This document shows positions 8,798 to 17,811 of a stretch of DNA of 64,000 nucleotides, piece by piece; the first letter of the stretch is position 1; each line of letters begins with the position of its first letter. The notes beneath the pieces are model-generated. The model did not search any database, was not told the origin of the DNA, and saw only the letters and a program-made list of their open reading frames with translations. Position numbers and translations under genes: made by a program. Source of the DNA: Bacteroidales bacterium (GTDB taxonomy: Bacteria; Bacteroidota; Bacteroidia; Bacteroidales; JAADGE01); contig JAIORQ010000072.1 of assembly GCA_021108035.1 (NCBI GenBank), forward strand, positions 24,915 to 88,914, read 5' to 3'.

Positions 8798-8959
8798 TTT
8801 TTTGCGCACAGAACTCACAGATTTTCACAGATTATTATTTTTCTGTGTTATTCTGTGGCTTCTGTGTGATATTATTCTTACATACTTTTTTGCGCACAGA
8901 ACTCACAGATTTGCACAGATTATTGTTTTTCTGTGTTATTCTGTGGCTTCTGTGTGATA
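8798..8959. repeat. Two direct copies of a 74-bp palindromic repeat
   Basis: Copies at 8798-8871 and 8886-8959 differ at about two positions and start 88 bases apart. Each begins TTTTTTGCGCACAGAACTC. Within each copy, CACAGA-type words on the left pair with TCTGTG-type words on the right, so each can fold into an imperfect hairpin. The second copy ends one base before the GxxExxY stop codon. Only two adjacent copies occur, so this is not a CRISPR array. Confidence 0.85.
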
Positions 8960-8960
8960 A

Positions 8961-9347
8961 CTATTTATCAATAACACCATTAATATATCTTTTGATTCCG
9001 TCATTGATATTATATTCATTAAAATTAATAAGTATACCAAGTTTGAAACCTGTTAAATTTACATATGTCCCTAATATTTTATAATAAACCTTTGCTATTG
9101 TTTCAACAGATTTTATTTCAATTATTACTTTATTTTCTACAATTAAATCGGCTCTGAAACCATGTTCCATTTTTATATCTTTCCAAACAACAGGAATTGC
9201 TTTTTGTCTGTCAACTTTTAGACCCAATTGTCTTAATTCATAATACATAATTTCTTCATAAACTGACTCAAGCAAACCGGGACCTAACTCTTTATGTATT
9301 TCATATGCTACACCTCTAATTTTAAAAGACAAATCATTTTCAGTCAT
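8961..9347 (-). CDS. GxxExxY family protein
   Basis: A 128-residue member of the GxxExxY family: the name motif is seen as GPGLLESVYEEIMYYEL near residues 22-38. The family has a PD-(D/E)XK nuclease-like core; the segments ADLIVENKVIIEIKSVE and YVNLTGFKLGILINF fit that core, with Asp, Glu and Lys in the right order. The cellular role is not established. The gene is bracketed by four copies of a palindromic repeat, two on each side, which suggests that the gene and repeats travel or act together; that is inference. The length is normal and no damage was seen. Confidence 0.88.
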   Translation of the reverse strand: MTENDLSFKIRGVAYEIHKELGPGLLESVYEEIMYYELRQLGLKVDRQKAIPVVWKDIKMEHGFRADLIVENKVIIEIKSVETIAKVYYKILGTYVNLTGFKLGILINFNEYNINDGIKRYINGVIDK

Positions 9348-9369
9348 AATTAATATTTTTTGTATTTAC

Positions 9370-9512
9370 AAGCATAAATCACAGGTTTTCACAAATTCTT
9401 TTCTGTGTTATTCTGTGAATTCTGTATGATAATTATTCTTTAATAACTTTTGCTCACAGAACTCACAGATTTGCACAGACTTTTTCTGTGGTATTCTGTG
9501 GCTTCTGTGTGA
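9370..9512. repeat. Third and fourth copies of the palindromic repeat
   Basis: A degenerate copy at about 9370-9431 and a better one at about 9449-9512 (CTCACAGAACTCACAGATTT, then TTCTGTGGCTTCTGTGTGA) lie between the GxxExxY start and the acyltransferase stop codon. They have the same orientation as the copies at 8798-8959, so the GxxExxY gene is framed on both sides. Confidence 0.8.
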
Positions 9513-9514
9513 AA

Positions 9515-10066
9515 TTAAATCTTAAATTTCCCTTTATAAAGACCTTCCATACCTTTGTAATGCTCTTTTATTGCCTTAATATCCTTTTCCATATTACCTG
9601 TAATTTTAAATTCACCGATAAACCCTGCTGTTTTGGATTTAAAATCAGAAAGAGTAAGATATATTGGCACATTTGCTGCTTGAGCAATTCTGTAAAAACC
9701 GGTTTTCCAATTCGGATTAGGAGAACGAGTCCCTTCCGGAGTTATTGCTAATATCATTTTTTCAGTTTTTTTATATTCATCAGCCATTTGATTTACAATA
9801 CCACCCGGATATTTTCTGTTAATCGGAACAGCTCCCCAAAGCCTTAATAGTACCCCCATAGGAAAAAAGAAAAATTCCTTTTTAATCATGATCTTAGGTT
9901 TCATTCCAAATGCCCAATTATACATCTTGCCCCAAATCATATCCCAGAAACTTGTATGCGGTGCAAGAACACAAACGTACTTTGGTACATCAGGAACTTC
10001 TCCTACTAATTTCCAACCAATTATTTTAAAAAAAGATTTTCCGATAAATTTTGATACAGCTCCCAT
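9515..10066 (-). CDS. 1-acyl-sn-glycerol-3-phosphate acyltransferase-like protein (PlsC family)
   Basis: A glycerophospholipid acyltransferase-fold protein of about 183 residues. It contains the HX4D catalytic motif (APHTSFWD), a substrate-binding PINRKYPGG segment and the PEGTRS motif. This short form is common in Bacteroidota and may acylate lysophosphatidate or another lipid; the exact acceptor is unknown. An upstream ATG at 10081 would add five residues (MIYRN); the start at 10066 is chosen because MGAVSKFIGKSFF fits the family better. Its stop codon lies three bases past the last repeat copy, so the repeat probably replaced the native 3' flank. Confidence 0.85.
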   Translation of the reverse strand: MGAVSKFIGKSFFKIIGWKLVGEVPDVPKYVCVLAPHTSFWDMIWGKMYNWAFGMKPKIMIKKEFFFFPMGVLLRLWGAVPINRKYPGGIVNQMADEYKKTEKMILAITPEGTRSPNPNWKTGFYRIAQAANVPIYLTLSDFKSKTAGFIGEFKITGNMEKDIKAIKEHYKGMEGLYKGKFKI

Positions 10067-10191
10067 GTTTCTATATATCAATAACTTCCTAACTCACTAA
10101 ATTAGATTTTCAACATTTAAAGAATCATCATTTAATTTACAATTGATTTTCTTTAATTAGTAATTTTATTTAGTTCTGAACTTTCAGCTGA

Positions 10192-10227
10192 CAAATATAA
10201 TAGATTTATCATATTTTAGTATCTTTG
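10192..10227. promoter_or_regulatory. Candidate divergent -7 boxes
   Basis: CAAATATA at 10192-10199 reads TATATTTG on the minus strand, toward the acyltransferase. TATCTTTG at 10220-10227 reads toward the DUF1848 gene, 28 bases before its ATG. Both fit TAnnTTTG. Neither has a clear -33 partner. Confidence 0.35.
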
Positions 10228-10255
10228 AATTATTCAATTAAGCTTTTAAAATAAA

Positions 10256-11155
10256 ATGCTCAATTCTCATTCTCCGATAATAATTTCAGCAAGCAGAGCA
10301 ACAGACATTCCGGCTTTGTATGGTGATTGGTTTATTAACAGACTAAAAGAAGGATATGTAATAAGGCAAAATCCGTTTAACGGTAAAAAATATAAAATTT
10401 CATTTGATAAAACACAATTGATCGTTTTTTGGACTAAAAATCCGGAACCGTTTTTTGATAAATTAGAATATTTAAATAAATACTATCCTAATTATTATTT
10501 TCAATTTACTTTAAATGACTACGGCAAGAATATTGAAACAAATCTCCCGAATTTAAATAAACGGATTGATACATTTATTGAATTATCAGAAAAAATCGGA
10601 AAAGAAAAAGTTATATGGAGATTTGATCCTTTACTTCTTACTGATAAAATATATGTTGATGATTTAATAAATAAAATTGACGGCACAGCCGAAAAAATAC
10701 ATAATTATACGAACAAATTAGTATTTAGTTTTATTAATATTGAACAATACAAGAAAGTTCAAAGGAAAATAAAAAAATCAGGGAATAACATTTATGAATT
10801 CAATAATGATAATAAAGAAGAATTTGCAAAAAAACTTGCAAAATTAAACCGAAAATATAATTTTGAATTAGCAACTTGTGCAGAAAACATTAACTTTACA
10901 GACTATGGTATCTGTAAAAATAAATGTATTGATGATAATCTGATTAAAAAACTTTTCTCCGAAAATGAAGCATTAATGAATATGATTAATCAAAAAAGAA
11001 ATTTAAAAGACAAGGGTCAAAGAAAAGAATGCAGATGTATCATAAGTAAAGATATTGGTCAATATAATACTTGTACACATTCTTGCGTTTATTGTTATGC
11101 CGTAAGTTCAAAAATATCAGCATTAAAAAATTATCAAAAACTTAATTTAATATGA
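10256..11155 (+). CDS. DUF1848 domain protein with C-terminal cysteine cluster
   Basis: A 299-residue cytoplasmic protein of the DUF1848 family. The N-terminus has the family signature ISASRATDIPALYGDWF followed by RQNPFNGKKYKISF and the FWTKNPEPF segment. The C-terminus carries a cysteine cluster (CRCIIS, then NTCTHSCVYCYA near 280-290), with a CxxxCxxC spacing like radical-SAM or other Fe-S proteins. The biochemical function is unknown; metal or Fe-S binding is inferred from the cysteines. It overlaps the next gene by four bases (ATGA), and that gene overlaps a third, so the three are probably translated as a coupled operon although their predicted locations differ. Confidence 0.85.
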   Translation: MLNSHSPIIISASRATDIPALYGDWFINRLKEGYVIRQNPFNGKKYKISFDKTQLIVFWTKNPEPFFDKLEYLNKYYPNYYFQFTLNDYGKNIETNLPNLNKRIDTFIELSEKIGKEKVIWRFDPLLLTDKIYVDDLINKIDGTAEKIHNYTNKLVFSFINIEQYKKVQRKIKKSGNNIYEFNNDNKEEFAKKLAKLNRKYNFELATCAENINFTDYGICKNKCIDDNLIKKLFSENEALMNMINQKRNLKDKGQRKECRCIISKDIGQYNTCTHSCVYCYAVSSKISALKNYQKLNLI

Positions 11156-11661
11156 ATATTAAATTACTTTTACTAATTATTTCAATTCTGTCTGTATCTG
11201 ATACTGCTGTTGTACATCCTGTCCATATATCAATAATTAATTTGGAATATTCAGTAAGTAATCAAGAATTTGATTTGTTAATCAGGGTCTTTAAAGACGA
11301 TTTTGAAGCAGTTATAAATAAAGATCAAAAAATTAACATTAAACTTAATGAAAATACAATTTTAAAAAATCGTAAATTTATTGATCGTTATATTCACAAC
11401 AATTTTAAAATTTATTTTAACAATAAAAATGTAACAAACAATATAACTTCATATAAGGTGTTAATAAATGAAGATGAAAACACAAGCGAAATTTTTTATA
11501 AATTTAAAAGTAAAATTCCAAAAAAAATTAAAGTTATAAACACTTTGTTTAAAGGTTTTTTCAGAGACCAAAAAAATTTATTTATCTTTACTTGCAATAA
11601 TACGCAAGAAGCTGTTAAATTTGACAGATCAAAAATACAAAGTGAATTTATCGTAAAATGA
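11152..11661 (+). CDS. DUF6702 family exported protein
   Basis: A 169-residue protein with an N-terminal signal peptide (hydrophobic residues 4-17). The family signature HPVHISIINLEYS follows directly, then a repeat-like beta-strand pattern with FKDDFEAVINKD. DUF6702 proteins are common exported proteins in Bacteroidota of unknown role, often next to metallopeptidases or surface proteins. It starts within the last codon of the DUF1848 gene and its end overlaps the next gene by four bases. That tight packing suggests translational coupling. No catalytic residues can be named. Confidence 0.82.
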   Translation: MNIKLLLLIISILSVSDTAVVHPVHISIINLEYSVSNQEFDLLIRVFKDDFEAVINKDQKINIKLNENTILKNRKFIDRYIHNNFKIYFNNKNVTNNITSYKVLINEDENTSEIFYKFKSKIPKKIKVINTLFKGFFRDQKNLFIFTCNNTQEAVKFDRSKIQSEFIVK

Positions 11662-14276
11662 AAAACTTAATCATTATAATATTTTCTTTTTTATCTCTGC
11701 AAGTATTTGCTACTCATAACAGAGCAGGTGAAATTACTTATGAATACATTTCGGGTAATACATACAGAATTACTTTGATTACTTATACATATACTCCCAG
11801 TGCAGCAAATGAAACTCGAGATTATCTAACGATGATATGGGGTGATGATACCCAATCTGAAATTCAAAGGATAAGTATTGAATATTTACCTGATGAAATT
11901 CAAAAAAACACATACATCGGAACACACACTTTTCCCGGAACAGGAGTTTATCAAATGGTAATGTCAGACCCCAACAGAAATGAAGGTATTGTTAATATTC
12001 CAGAATCTGTAACAGTAGTTTTTACTATTAAAACAACACTTAAAATAGACCCTGAGATAGGCCCTAATAATACTCCTGTAATGCTAAATCCTCCTGTTGA
12101 CAAAGCAGCTCTAAATCAAAGGTTTATTCACAACCCAAATGCATTTGACCCTGACGGAGACAGTATTTCATACAAGTTAACAGTTTGTCTGGGAAATAAC
12201 GGACTTCCCATACCCGGTTATACTTTTCCGGAAGCCGATAATGAGTTATATGTTGATGAAATAACAGGTGACTTTGTTTGGGATGCACCTGTTCAAATAG
12301 GAGAATACAATGTAGCAATGGAAATTGAAGAATGGCGTAACGGTATTAAAATCGGCAGTATTATAAGAGATATGCAAATTGAAGTTGAAGAAACTGATAA
12401 TAATCCTCCAATTATTGCAAACTTACCTGATTATTGTATTACTGCAGGAGAATTCTTAACTTTCGATGTAACAGCAACTGATCCTGACGGTGATAATATT
12501 ACATTAACTGCTTCAGGCGGTCCTTTTGAATTTGACAACAACCCTGCACAATTTCCCGAAGTAATCGGATCCTCTCCGGTAACCGGTACTTTTGAATGGA
12601 ATACACTCTGCGAACATATTCGTCAACAACCTTATAATGTATTATTCCGAGCAGAAGACGATAATCCGGAAGTCGGCCTGACTGATTATGAAAATGTAAT
12701 GATAGAAGTTGTAGCTCCTGCGCCTGAAAATCTTAATGTTAATCCAACTTCTAATTCGGTTATACTAAATTGGGATAATTATCAATGTCAAAATGCTGAA
12801 GGATTCAAAATATACAGGAGAAACGGCTCTTTCCCGTACACACCCGGTGATTGTGAGACCGGTATTCCGGCAGGTTCCGGATATATACTTGCAGGTACAG
12901 TCAATAATCCGGCAGATGTAAGTTTTACTGATAATAATAACGATATCGGATTAGCACAAGGTTACGAATATTGTTATAGAATTATTGCATATTTTTTAGA
13001 TAATGCTGAAAGCTATGTATCAAATGAAGCCTGTACCGAACTTATAAAAGCATCACCTGTTATAACAGAGACTTCCGTAAATTATACAGATTTGCAAAAC
13101 GGCAGTATTCATCTAAGATGGATGCAACCAACAGAATTTGATACCGGAATATATCCCGGACCATATAAATATGTTGTTGAATCTAACGAAGGACAGGTTT
13201 GGGAAAACTTCTCAAATCCGATTGACATCTTCGGAATAACAGATACAACATATACTGACACATTAATTAACACACAAGACTCATCTTGGTCTTATAAAGT
13301 TACTTTATTCAGCCAAAACGGAAGCAATTGGGATCAAGTAGGAAGCCCTTCACACAGTTCATCTGTTTTTATTGAAGGAATTCCCGGAGACAGAAAAATG
13401 ACTGTTATAATAAACGATAATACACCATGGACTAACAAGCAATACGTTATTTACAGAAAAAAATCTGATGAAAATTGCAATTCGAATACATTATCTTATG
13501 ACTCAATAACAACAACTTCATCTTTAGAATATACTGATCGTAATTTGAAAAATGATACAAGTTATTGGTATGTAGTAAAAAGCATAGGTGAATATGATTT
13601 AGATTTTATTCCGAAACCTTTAATAAATTTCTCTCAAGAAGCTTGTCTTACTCCACAGGACACAACACCTCCTTGTCCGGTAAATTTAACACTTGAAACA
13701 GACTGTGATCTTTTTCAAAATTATCTGTATTGGACAATCAACCTTTCATGTGCCCCTGATATTGATAACTTCTTAATATTTTATTCCGACAGCTATACCG
13801 GAGAATTTCAACTTATAGATACTATTTATGATAATGAAGTAAGAGCATACATTCACGCTCCGACTGAATCACTTGGTGCATGCTACGTAGTTTCAGTACA
13901 GGATTCAGCAGGAAATTATATTAGTCCTGATCAATTAACAAGAGTTTGTATTGACGAATGTTACTATTATGAATTGCCTAATGTATTTACGCCAAACGGC
14001 GACGGCATTAACGACCTTTTTATACCATACCCTTATAAATTTGTTGAAAAAATTGATATGACTATCTATAACAGATGGGGGAATCCTGTTTTTGAAACCG
14101 AAGATCCGGATATTAATTGGGGCGGAATTGATTTTGAAAGCAATAAGCCGGTATCTGACGGAGTATATTATTATGTATGTGATGTATATGAAAGAAGGTT
14201 ATCCGGAATAGAAGTGAGAAATATTGCGGGTTTTATAAGAATTTTTGCAAATACCGGAAACACCGGAAAAGAATAA
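11658..14276 (+). CDS. Large surface protein with T9SS type B (gliding motility-associated) sorting domain
   Basis: An 872-residue secreted protein. It starts with a signal peptide (about 1-18, ending VFATHNRAGEI). Beta-rich Ig-like and cadherin-like repeats follow, with DPDGDSISYKLTV and DPDGDNITLTASGG as recognisable calcium-binding-type segments, then fibronectin-III-like repeats from about 350 to 740. The last ~90 residues are a type B sorting domain: LPNVFTPNGDGINDLF, MTIYNRWGNPVFET and VSDGVYYYVCDV. This directs export through the type IX system and attachment to the surface. An adhesin or structural role is inferred. It is translationally coupled to the DUF6702 gene upstream. Confidence 0.9.
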   Translation: MKNLIIIIFSFLSLQVFATHNRAGEITYEYISGNTYRITLITYTYTPSAANETRDYLTMIWGDDTQSEIQRISIEYLPDEIQKNTYIGTHTFPGTGVYQMVMSDPNRNEGIVNIPESVTVVFTIKTTLKIDPEIGPNNTPVMLNPPVDKAALNQRFIHNPNAFDPDGDSISYKLTVCLGNNGLPIPGYTFPEADNELYVDEITGDFVWDAPVQIGEYNVAMEIEEWRNGIKIGSIIRDMQIEVEETDNNPPIIANLPDYCITAGEFLTFDVTATDPDGDNITLTASGGPFEFDNNPAQFPEVIGSSPVTGTFEWNTLCEHIRQQPYNVLFRAEDDNPEVGLTDYENVMIEVVAPAPENLNVNPTSNSVILNWDNYQCQNAEGFKIYRRNGSFPYTPGDCETGIPAGSGYILAGTVNNPADVSFTDNNNDIGLAQGYEYCYRIIAYFLDNAESYVSNEACTELIKASPVITETSVNYTDLQNGSIHLRWMQPTEFDTGIYPGPYKYVVESNEGQVWENFSNPIDIFGITDTTYTDTLINTQDSSWSYKVTLFSQNGSNWDQVGSPSHSSSVFIEGIPGDRKMTVIINDNTPWTNKQYVIYRKKSDENCNSNTLSYDSITTTSSLEYTDRNLKNDTSYWYVVKSIGEYDLDFIPKPLINFSQEACLTPQDTTPPCPVNLTLETDCDLFQNYLYWTINLSCAPDIDNFLIFYSDSYTGEFQLIDTIYDNEVRAYIHAPTESLGACYVVSVQDSAGNYISPDQLTRVCIDECYYYELPNVFTPNGDGINDLFIPYPYKFVEKIDMTIYNRWGNPVFETEDPDINWGGIDFESNKPVSDGVYYYVCDVYERRLSGIEVRNIAGFIRIFANTGNTGKE

Positions 14277-14334
14277 TTACAGCTTATTCAGATTTGTAAT
14301 CCGAATGTAATAATTAAATAACATAAAAAAACAT

Positions 14335-15534
14335 ATGAAAATAACTATCATACTGTTATTCAGTTTTTTATATATAAACACAATGTCCCAAGTATCGGCA
14401 GATGATTTATATATGAACGCAATTGTTTTGTCAAAAAACAGTGATAATGAAAAAGCAATTGAAGCATTGAACAAAGCAAAAATATCTGATAATTCTAATG
14501 AGAAGATATATTTCTTACTGGGAGAATGTTATTATAATAATTTTGAATATAAAACAGCAGCAGATAATTTTAACAAATCCTATAAATTAAAAAATAATAA
14601 TGCATTATATAAAATTGCTGAATGTTATTCTCAATTAGATAAACCATATAAATCTGTTGAATATTTAAAATTATATTTGGAGACAAAAGATAAACTGTTA
14701 AAATCTGAAATCAGATCAAACAAAGCTTTTAGGAATATTGAAGATTCAAAAGCTTGGATAAATTTATGGAAAGAAAAGCATTACAATAATTATGAAAAAA
14801 AGTTAGATGATGCAAAATATCTCATAAGTAAAGAAGATTATGCTAATGCTTTCAATATTCTTGATAAATTATTGATTAAAAACAATAAAAGATACAGAGC
14901 GCTCGAAATGAGAGGAGATATTTTAAATCATACCTCCGATTATAAAAATGCCGCTAAAGATTACCTTGCTGCTTCCGGTATTAAGAAAAAAAATATAAGA
15001 TACAAAATTAAAGCAGCTGATGCTTGGTTCAAAGCCGAAAAATATAAAAGGTCTTTTGAACTTTACAAGCTGATTATTGAAGAAAACCCTTTTGAAATTG
15101 ATATATTAATTAATAAAGCAAGAACAGAACTGTTTTTATCCGAAAATTCCAATGCCCAAAATACAATAACAAGTTATTTAAAACACTTTCCCGAAGATCC
15201 TACAGCATTAAATATATCCGGAATGATTTTTTATTCTGAAAAAGACTATATAAATGCTTTAATCAAATTTAATCTTTGTCTTAAAATTGATCAATCAAAA
15301 CCGGAATATTTTATAAACAGAGGTGATACATATTCTGCTGTTAAAATGTTTGAAAATGCCGTATATGATTATTCCATGGCATTAGATCTCAATCCTAAAC
15401 AAGCTGAAGTATATTATAAAAGAGGAATTACAAATTTGAATATCAATAAAAATGAATCATGCAACGATTTTAAAGAAGCATTGAGAATGAATTATCATAA
15501 AGCAAATGATTATATTGTAAGGCATTGCAAATAA
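14335..15534 (+). CDS. Exported tetratricopeptide-repeat protein
   Basis: A 399-residue protein with a signal peptide (about 1-20). About ten tetratricopeptide-like helix pairs follow; the clearest are the early one (IEALNKAKISDNSNEKIYFL) and the last three (INALIKFNLCLKIDQ, FENAVYDYSMALDLNPKQ and ESCNDFKEALRMNYHKA). TPR arrays act as protein-binding scaffolds, and many Bacteroidota members are periplasmic or outer-membrane associated. No partner is visible; the gene lies 58 bases after the type B surface protein and may be cotranscribed with it. The role in export or assembly of that protein is speculation. Confidence 0.8.
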   Translation: MKITIILLFSFLYINTMSQVSADDLYMNAIVLSKNSDNEKAIEALNKAKISDNSNEKIYFLLGECYYNNFEYKTAADNFNKSYKLKNNNALYKIAECYSQLDKPYKSVEYLKLYLETKDKLLKSEIRSNKAFRNIEDSKAWINLWKEKHYNNYEKKLDDAKYLISKEDYANAFNILDKLLIKNNKRYRALEMRGDILNHTSDYKNAAKDYLAASGIKKKNIRYKIKAADAWFKAEKYKRSFELYKLIIEENPFEIDILINKARTELFLSENSNAQNTITSYLKHFPEDPTALNISGMIFYSEKDYINALIKFNLCLKIDQSKPEYFINRGDTYSAVKMFENAVYDYSMALDLNPKQAEVYYKRGITNLNINKNESCNDFKEALRMNYHKANDYIVRHCK

Positions 15535-15628
15535 GCCGATTACATTGCTGCATTGTTTTATTGCTGTATTTTAACAATTAAATAATGAATCAATGCAACA
15601 ATTTAACTACAATATTCAAAAAAAAAAT

Positions 15629-16750
15629 ATGAATAAGAAAATATGGCTGTCTTCTCCGCATATGAGCGGTAATGAGATAAAATATATTAATGACGCTTTT
15701 GAAAATAATTGGATAGCACCTCTGGGTCCGAATGTTGACGGATTTGAAAAAGATTTGCAAAATTACTTGAATATAGACTACGCAGCAGCATTAAGTTCCG
15801 GAACAGCAGCTCTTCATTTGGCTCTGATTCTTTTGGATGTTAAAAGAGATGATGAAGTTATTGTTTCAAGTTTCACATTTTCGGCAAGTGTTAATCCGAT
15901 AATTTACCAAAGTGCTAAACCTATCTTTATTGACAGTGAAAAAGACACTTGGAATATGGATCCGCAATTATTGGAAGATGCAATAAAAAGCAGAATTAAT
16001 AAAGGAAAAAAACCTAAAGCAATAATAGTTGTTCATTTATATGGTATGCCGGCAAAAATGGATGAAATCCTTAATATTGCAAATAAATATGATATCCCTG
16101 TAATTGAGGATGCTGCAGAATCCCTCGGAAGCAAATATAAAGGAAAAGCAACAGGAACACTTAGTATGTTTGGTATTTTCTCATTTAACGGAAATAAAAT
16201 CATTACAACTTCCGGCGGCGGTGCATTAGTTTCAAATAACAAAGAATTAACAGAAAAAGCAAGATTCTTGGCAACTCAAGCAAGAGATGAAGCTCCGCAT
16301 TATCAACATTCACAAATCGGATATAATTACAGGATGAGCAATATTGCAGCGGGAATAGGAAGAGGGCAGATGCATGTACTTAATTCCAGAGTTGAAAAAA
16401 GAAGAGAAATAAATAATAGATATAAAGATGCTTTAAGCGAAAGAGAGGGTATTGAGTTCTTAAATGAATTAAATGCAGATTATTATTCAAATTTTTGGTT
16501 AACTACAATTATTATTGATAAAGAAAAAATCGGTAAAAACAAAAAAGACATTCTTAATACACTGAATGCCAACAATATTGAATCGAGACCTGTTTGGAAA
16601 CCTATGCATTTGCAACCGGTGTTTAAAAATTATTTAAGTTTTACAAACGGAGTTTCAGAATCATTATTCAATACAGGTCTTTGTTTACCGTCAGGTTCAA
16701 ATTTGGAACAAAAAGACCAAGATAAAATTATAAAATTAATTATAGATTGA
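15629..16750 (+). CDS. DegT/DnrJ/EryC1/StrS sugar aminotransferase (PglE-like)
   Basis: A PLP-dependent aminotransferase that adds an amino group to a nucleotide-4-keto-sugar. The 373-residue form shows the family start WLSSPHMSGNEIKYI, the ALSSGTAALHLAL cofactor-binding segment, VIEDAAESLGSKY and the PLP Lys in FSFNGNKIITTSGGG. A longer frame would start at 15593, but the ATG at 15629 gives the usual N-terminus. The closest known type is PglE/PseC-like UDP-sugar C4 aminotransferase, which would pair with the PglD-like acetyltransferase and PglC-like transferase genes 3-5 kb downstream. It opens the surface polysaccharide locus. Its 4-keto substrate could come from a dehydratase elsewhere. 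Confidence 0.88.
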   Translation: MNKKIWLSSPHMSGNEIKYINDAFENNWIAPLGPNVDGFEKDLQNYLNIDYAAALSSGTAALHLALILLDVKRDDEVIVSSFTFSASVNPIIYQSAKPIFIDSEKDTWNMDPQLLEDAIKSRINKGKKPKAIIVVHLYGMPAKMDEILNIANKYDIPVIEDAAESLGSKYKGKATGTLSMFGIFSFNGNKIITTSGGGALVSNNKELTEKARFLATQARDEAPHYQHSQIGYNYRMSNIAAGIGRGQMHVLNSRVEKRREINNRYKDALSEREGIEFLNELNADYYSNFWLTTIIIDKEKIGKNKKDILNTLNANNIESRPVWKPMHLQPVFKNYLSFTNGVSESLFNTGLCLPSGSNLEQKDQDKIIKLIID

Positions 16751-16935
16751 AGAATGTTTTTATATACAGCTGTTAAATCTGAATATATTGCTGCATTTAG
16801 TATTTTTACATATAAAACCATTGATAATTCAAAGATCAGGTAAATGATATGTGAAATATTATAAAACAATGGTGAAACTATTTTTAATCAAACATAAATT
16901 TTACTTTCTTTACGGACAATTTTAAAATACAGAAA

Positions 16936-17811
16936 ATGGAAAACAACAAAAACGAAATTGATTTAATTGAACTTCTTATTAAAATATATTTATACTTAAA
17001 AAAATACTATTGGGTTTTTTTAATAGCAATTGTCGCAGGGTTTGTATTTGCATTTATAAAGAATAAATACTTTTCAAAAGAATTTGAATCTTCAATGATT
17101 ATATCAGTAAAGTCAGATAATGATTATATTAATTATAATCTGAGTGAAAAACCTAAAACCTATAAAAACCAAAGAGAAATTATTGAAAAACTGATAAATT
17201 CAATTAACTCTCAAATTATTTCCGAGAACTTTACCGATTTATCAAAAAAATTGCTGATTCCTGAAAATCAATTAACTGATATCAAATCAATTAAGTCTGA
17301 TAATAATGAAGAAGACAAATCAGAATTAAGTAATATATACAAAATTGATGTTGTAATTAAAGATACTGAAATTTTAAATTATTTTGGAGAAGGTATAAAA
17401 TACTATATTAATAACAACTCATTCATAAAAAAACAAATAAAATCTGATTCACTGTTTTTGACTTCTGTTATTTCTAAAATTGAGTTAAAAATTATTGAAT
17501 TAGACAATCTTCAGAAACAAATATTAGAAGAAAATTTCCGGCAATCGAATTTAGCAATAATCGGAAACAGGTCATATATTACTGAAAGCATACGACTTGT
17601 TTCTTTACGGGAGAAGTTGCAATCTGAATTATTTAATTTGGAAAAAGTCAATATCATTGAAGAATTTTATATTCCCACCAAACAAACCGGCTCATTAATT
17701 AAAGATTTATTCCTTTCAGTTGCAATTATGTTATTTATTGGTTTTATTATCATTTCCTTAATAATTCTTAATAATAAAGCTAAACAATACAAGAGCAATA
17801 AGCCGGGTTAA
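16936..17811 (+). CDS. Wzz-like polysaccharide chain length determinant
   Basis: A 291-residue inner-membrane protein with one transmembrane helix near residues 24-44 (WVFLIAIVAGFVFAFI) and another near 258-280, and a coiled-coil-rich periplasmic region between. This is the Wzz/PCP topology that sets O-antigen or capsule chain length. The C-terminal proline-rich element is weak (IPTKQTGSLIKDLF), and no kinase domain is present, so it is a PCP-1 type rather than a Wzc. It is convergent with the O-antigen ligase gene: its TAA ends at 17811 and the neighbour's stop codon starts at 17812, leaving no spacer. Confidence 0.75.
   Translation: MENNKNEIDLIELLIKIYLYLKKYYWVFLIAIVAGFVFAFIKNKYFSKEFESSMIISVKSDNDYINYNLSEKPKTYKNQREIIEKLINSINSQIISENFTDLSKKLLIPENQLTDIKSIKSDNNEEDKSELSNIYKIDVVIKDTEILNYFGEGIKYYINNNSFIKKQIKSDSLFLTSVISKIELKIIELDNLQKQILEENFRQSNLAIIGNRSYITESIRLVSLREKLQSELFNLEKVNIIEEFYIPTKQTGSLIKDLFLSVAIMLFIGFIIISLIILNNKAKQYKSNKPG

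Noticed and set aside
8761..9084. A 107-codon plus-strand frame over the repeats
   Set aside because: It is made mostly of the palindromic repeat and the antisense of the GxxExxY gene; repeated words such as CTGTG give a low-complexity product.
8798..9512. Possible CRISPR array
   Set aside because: Only two close copies lie together, the spacing is short and unequal on the other side, and a gene separates the pairs; no cas genes are present.
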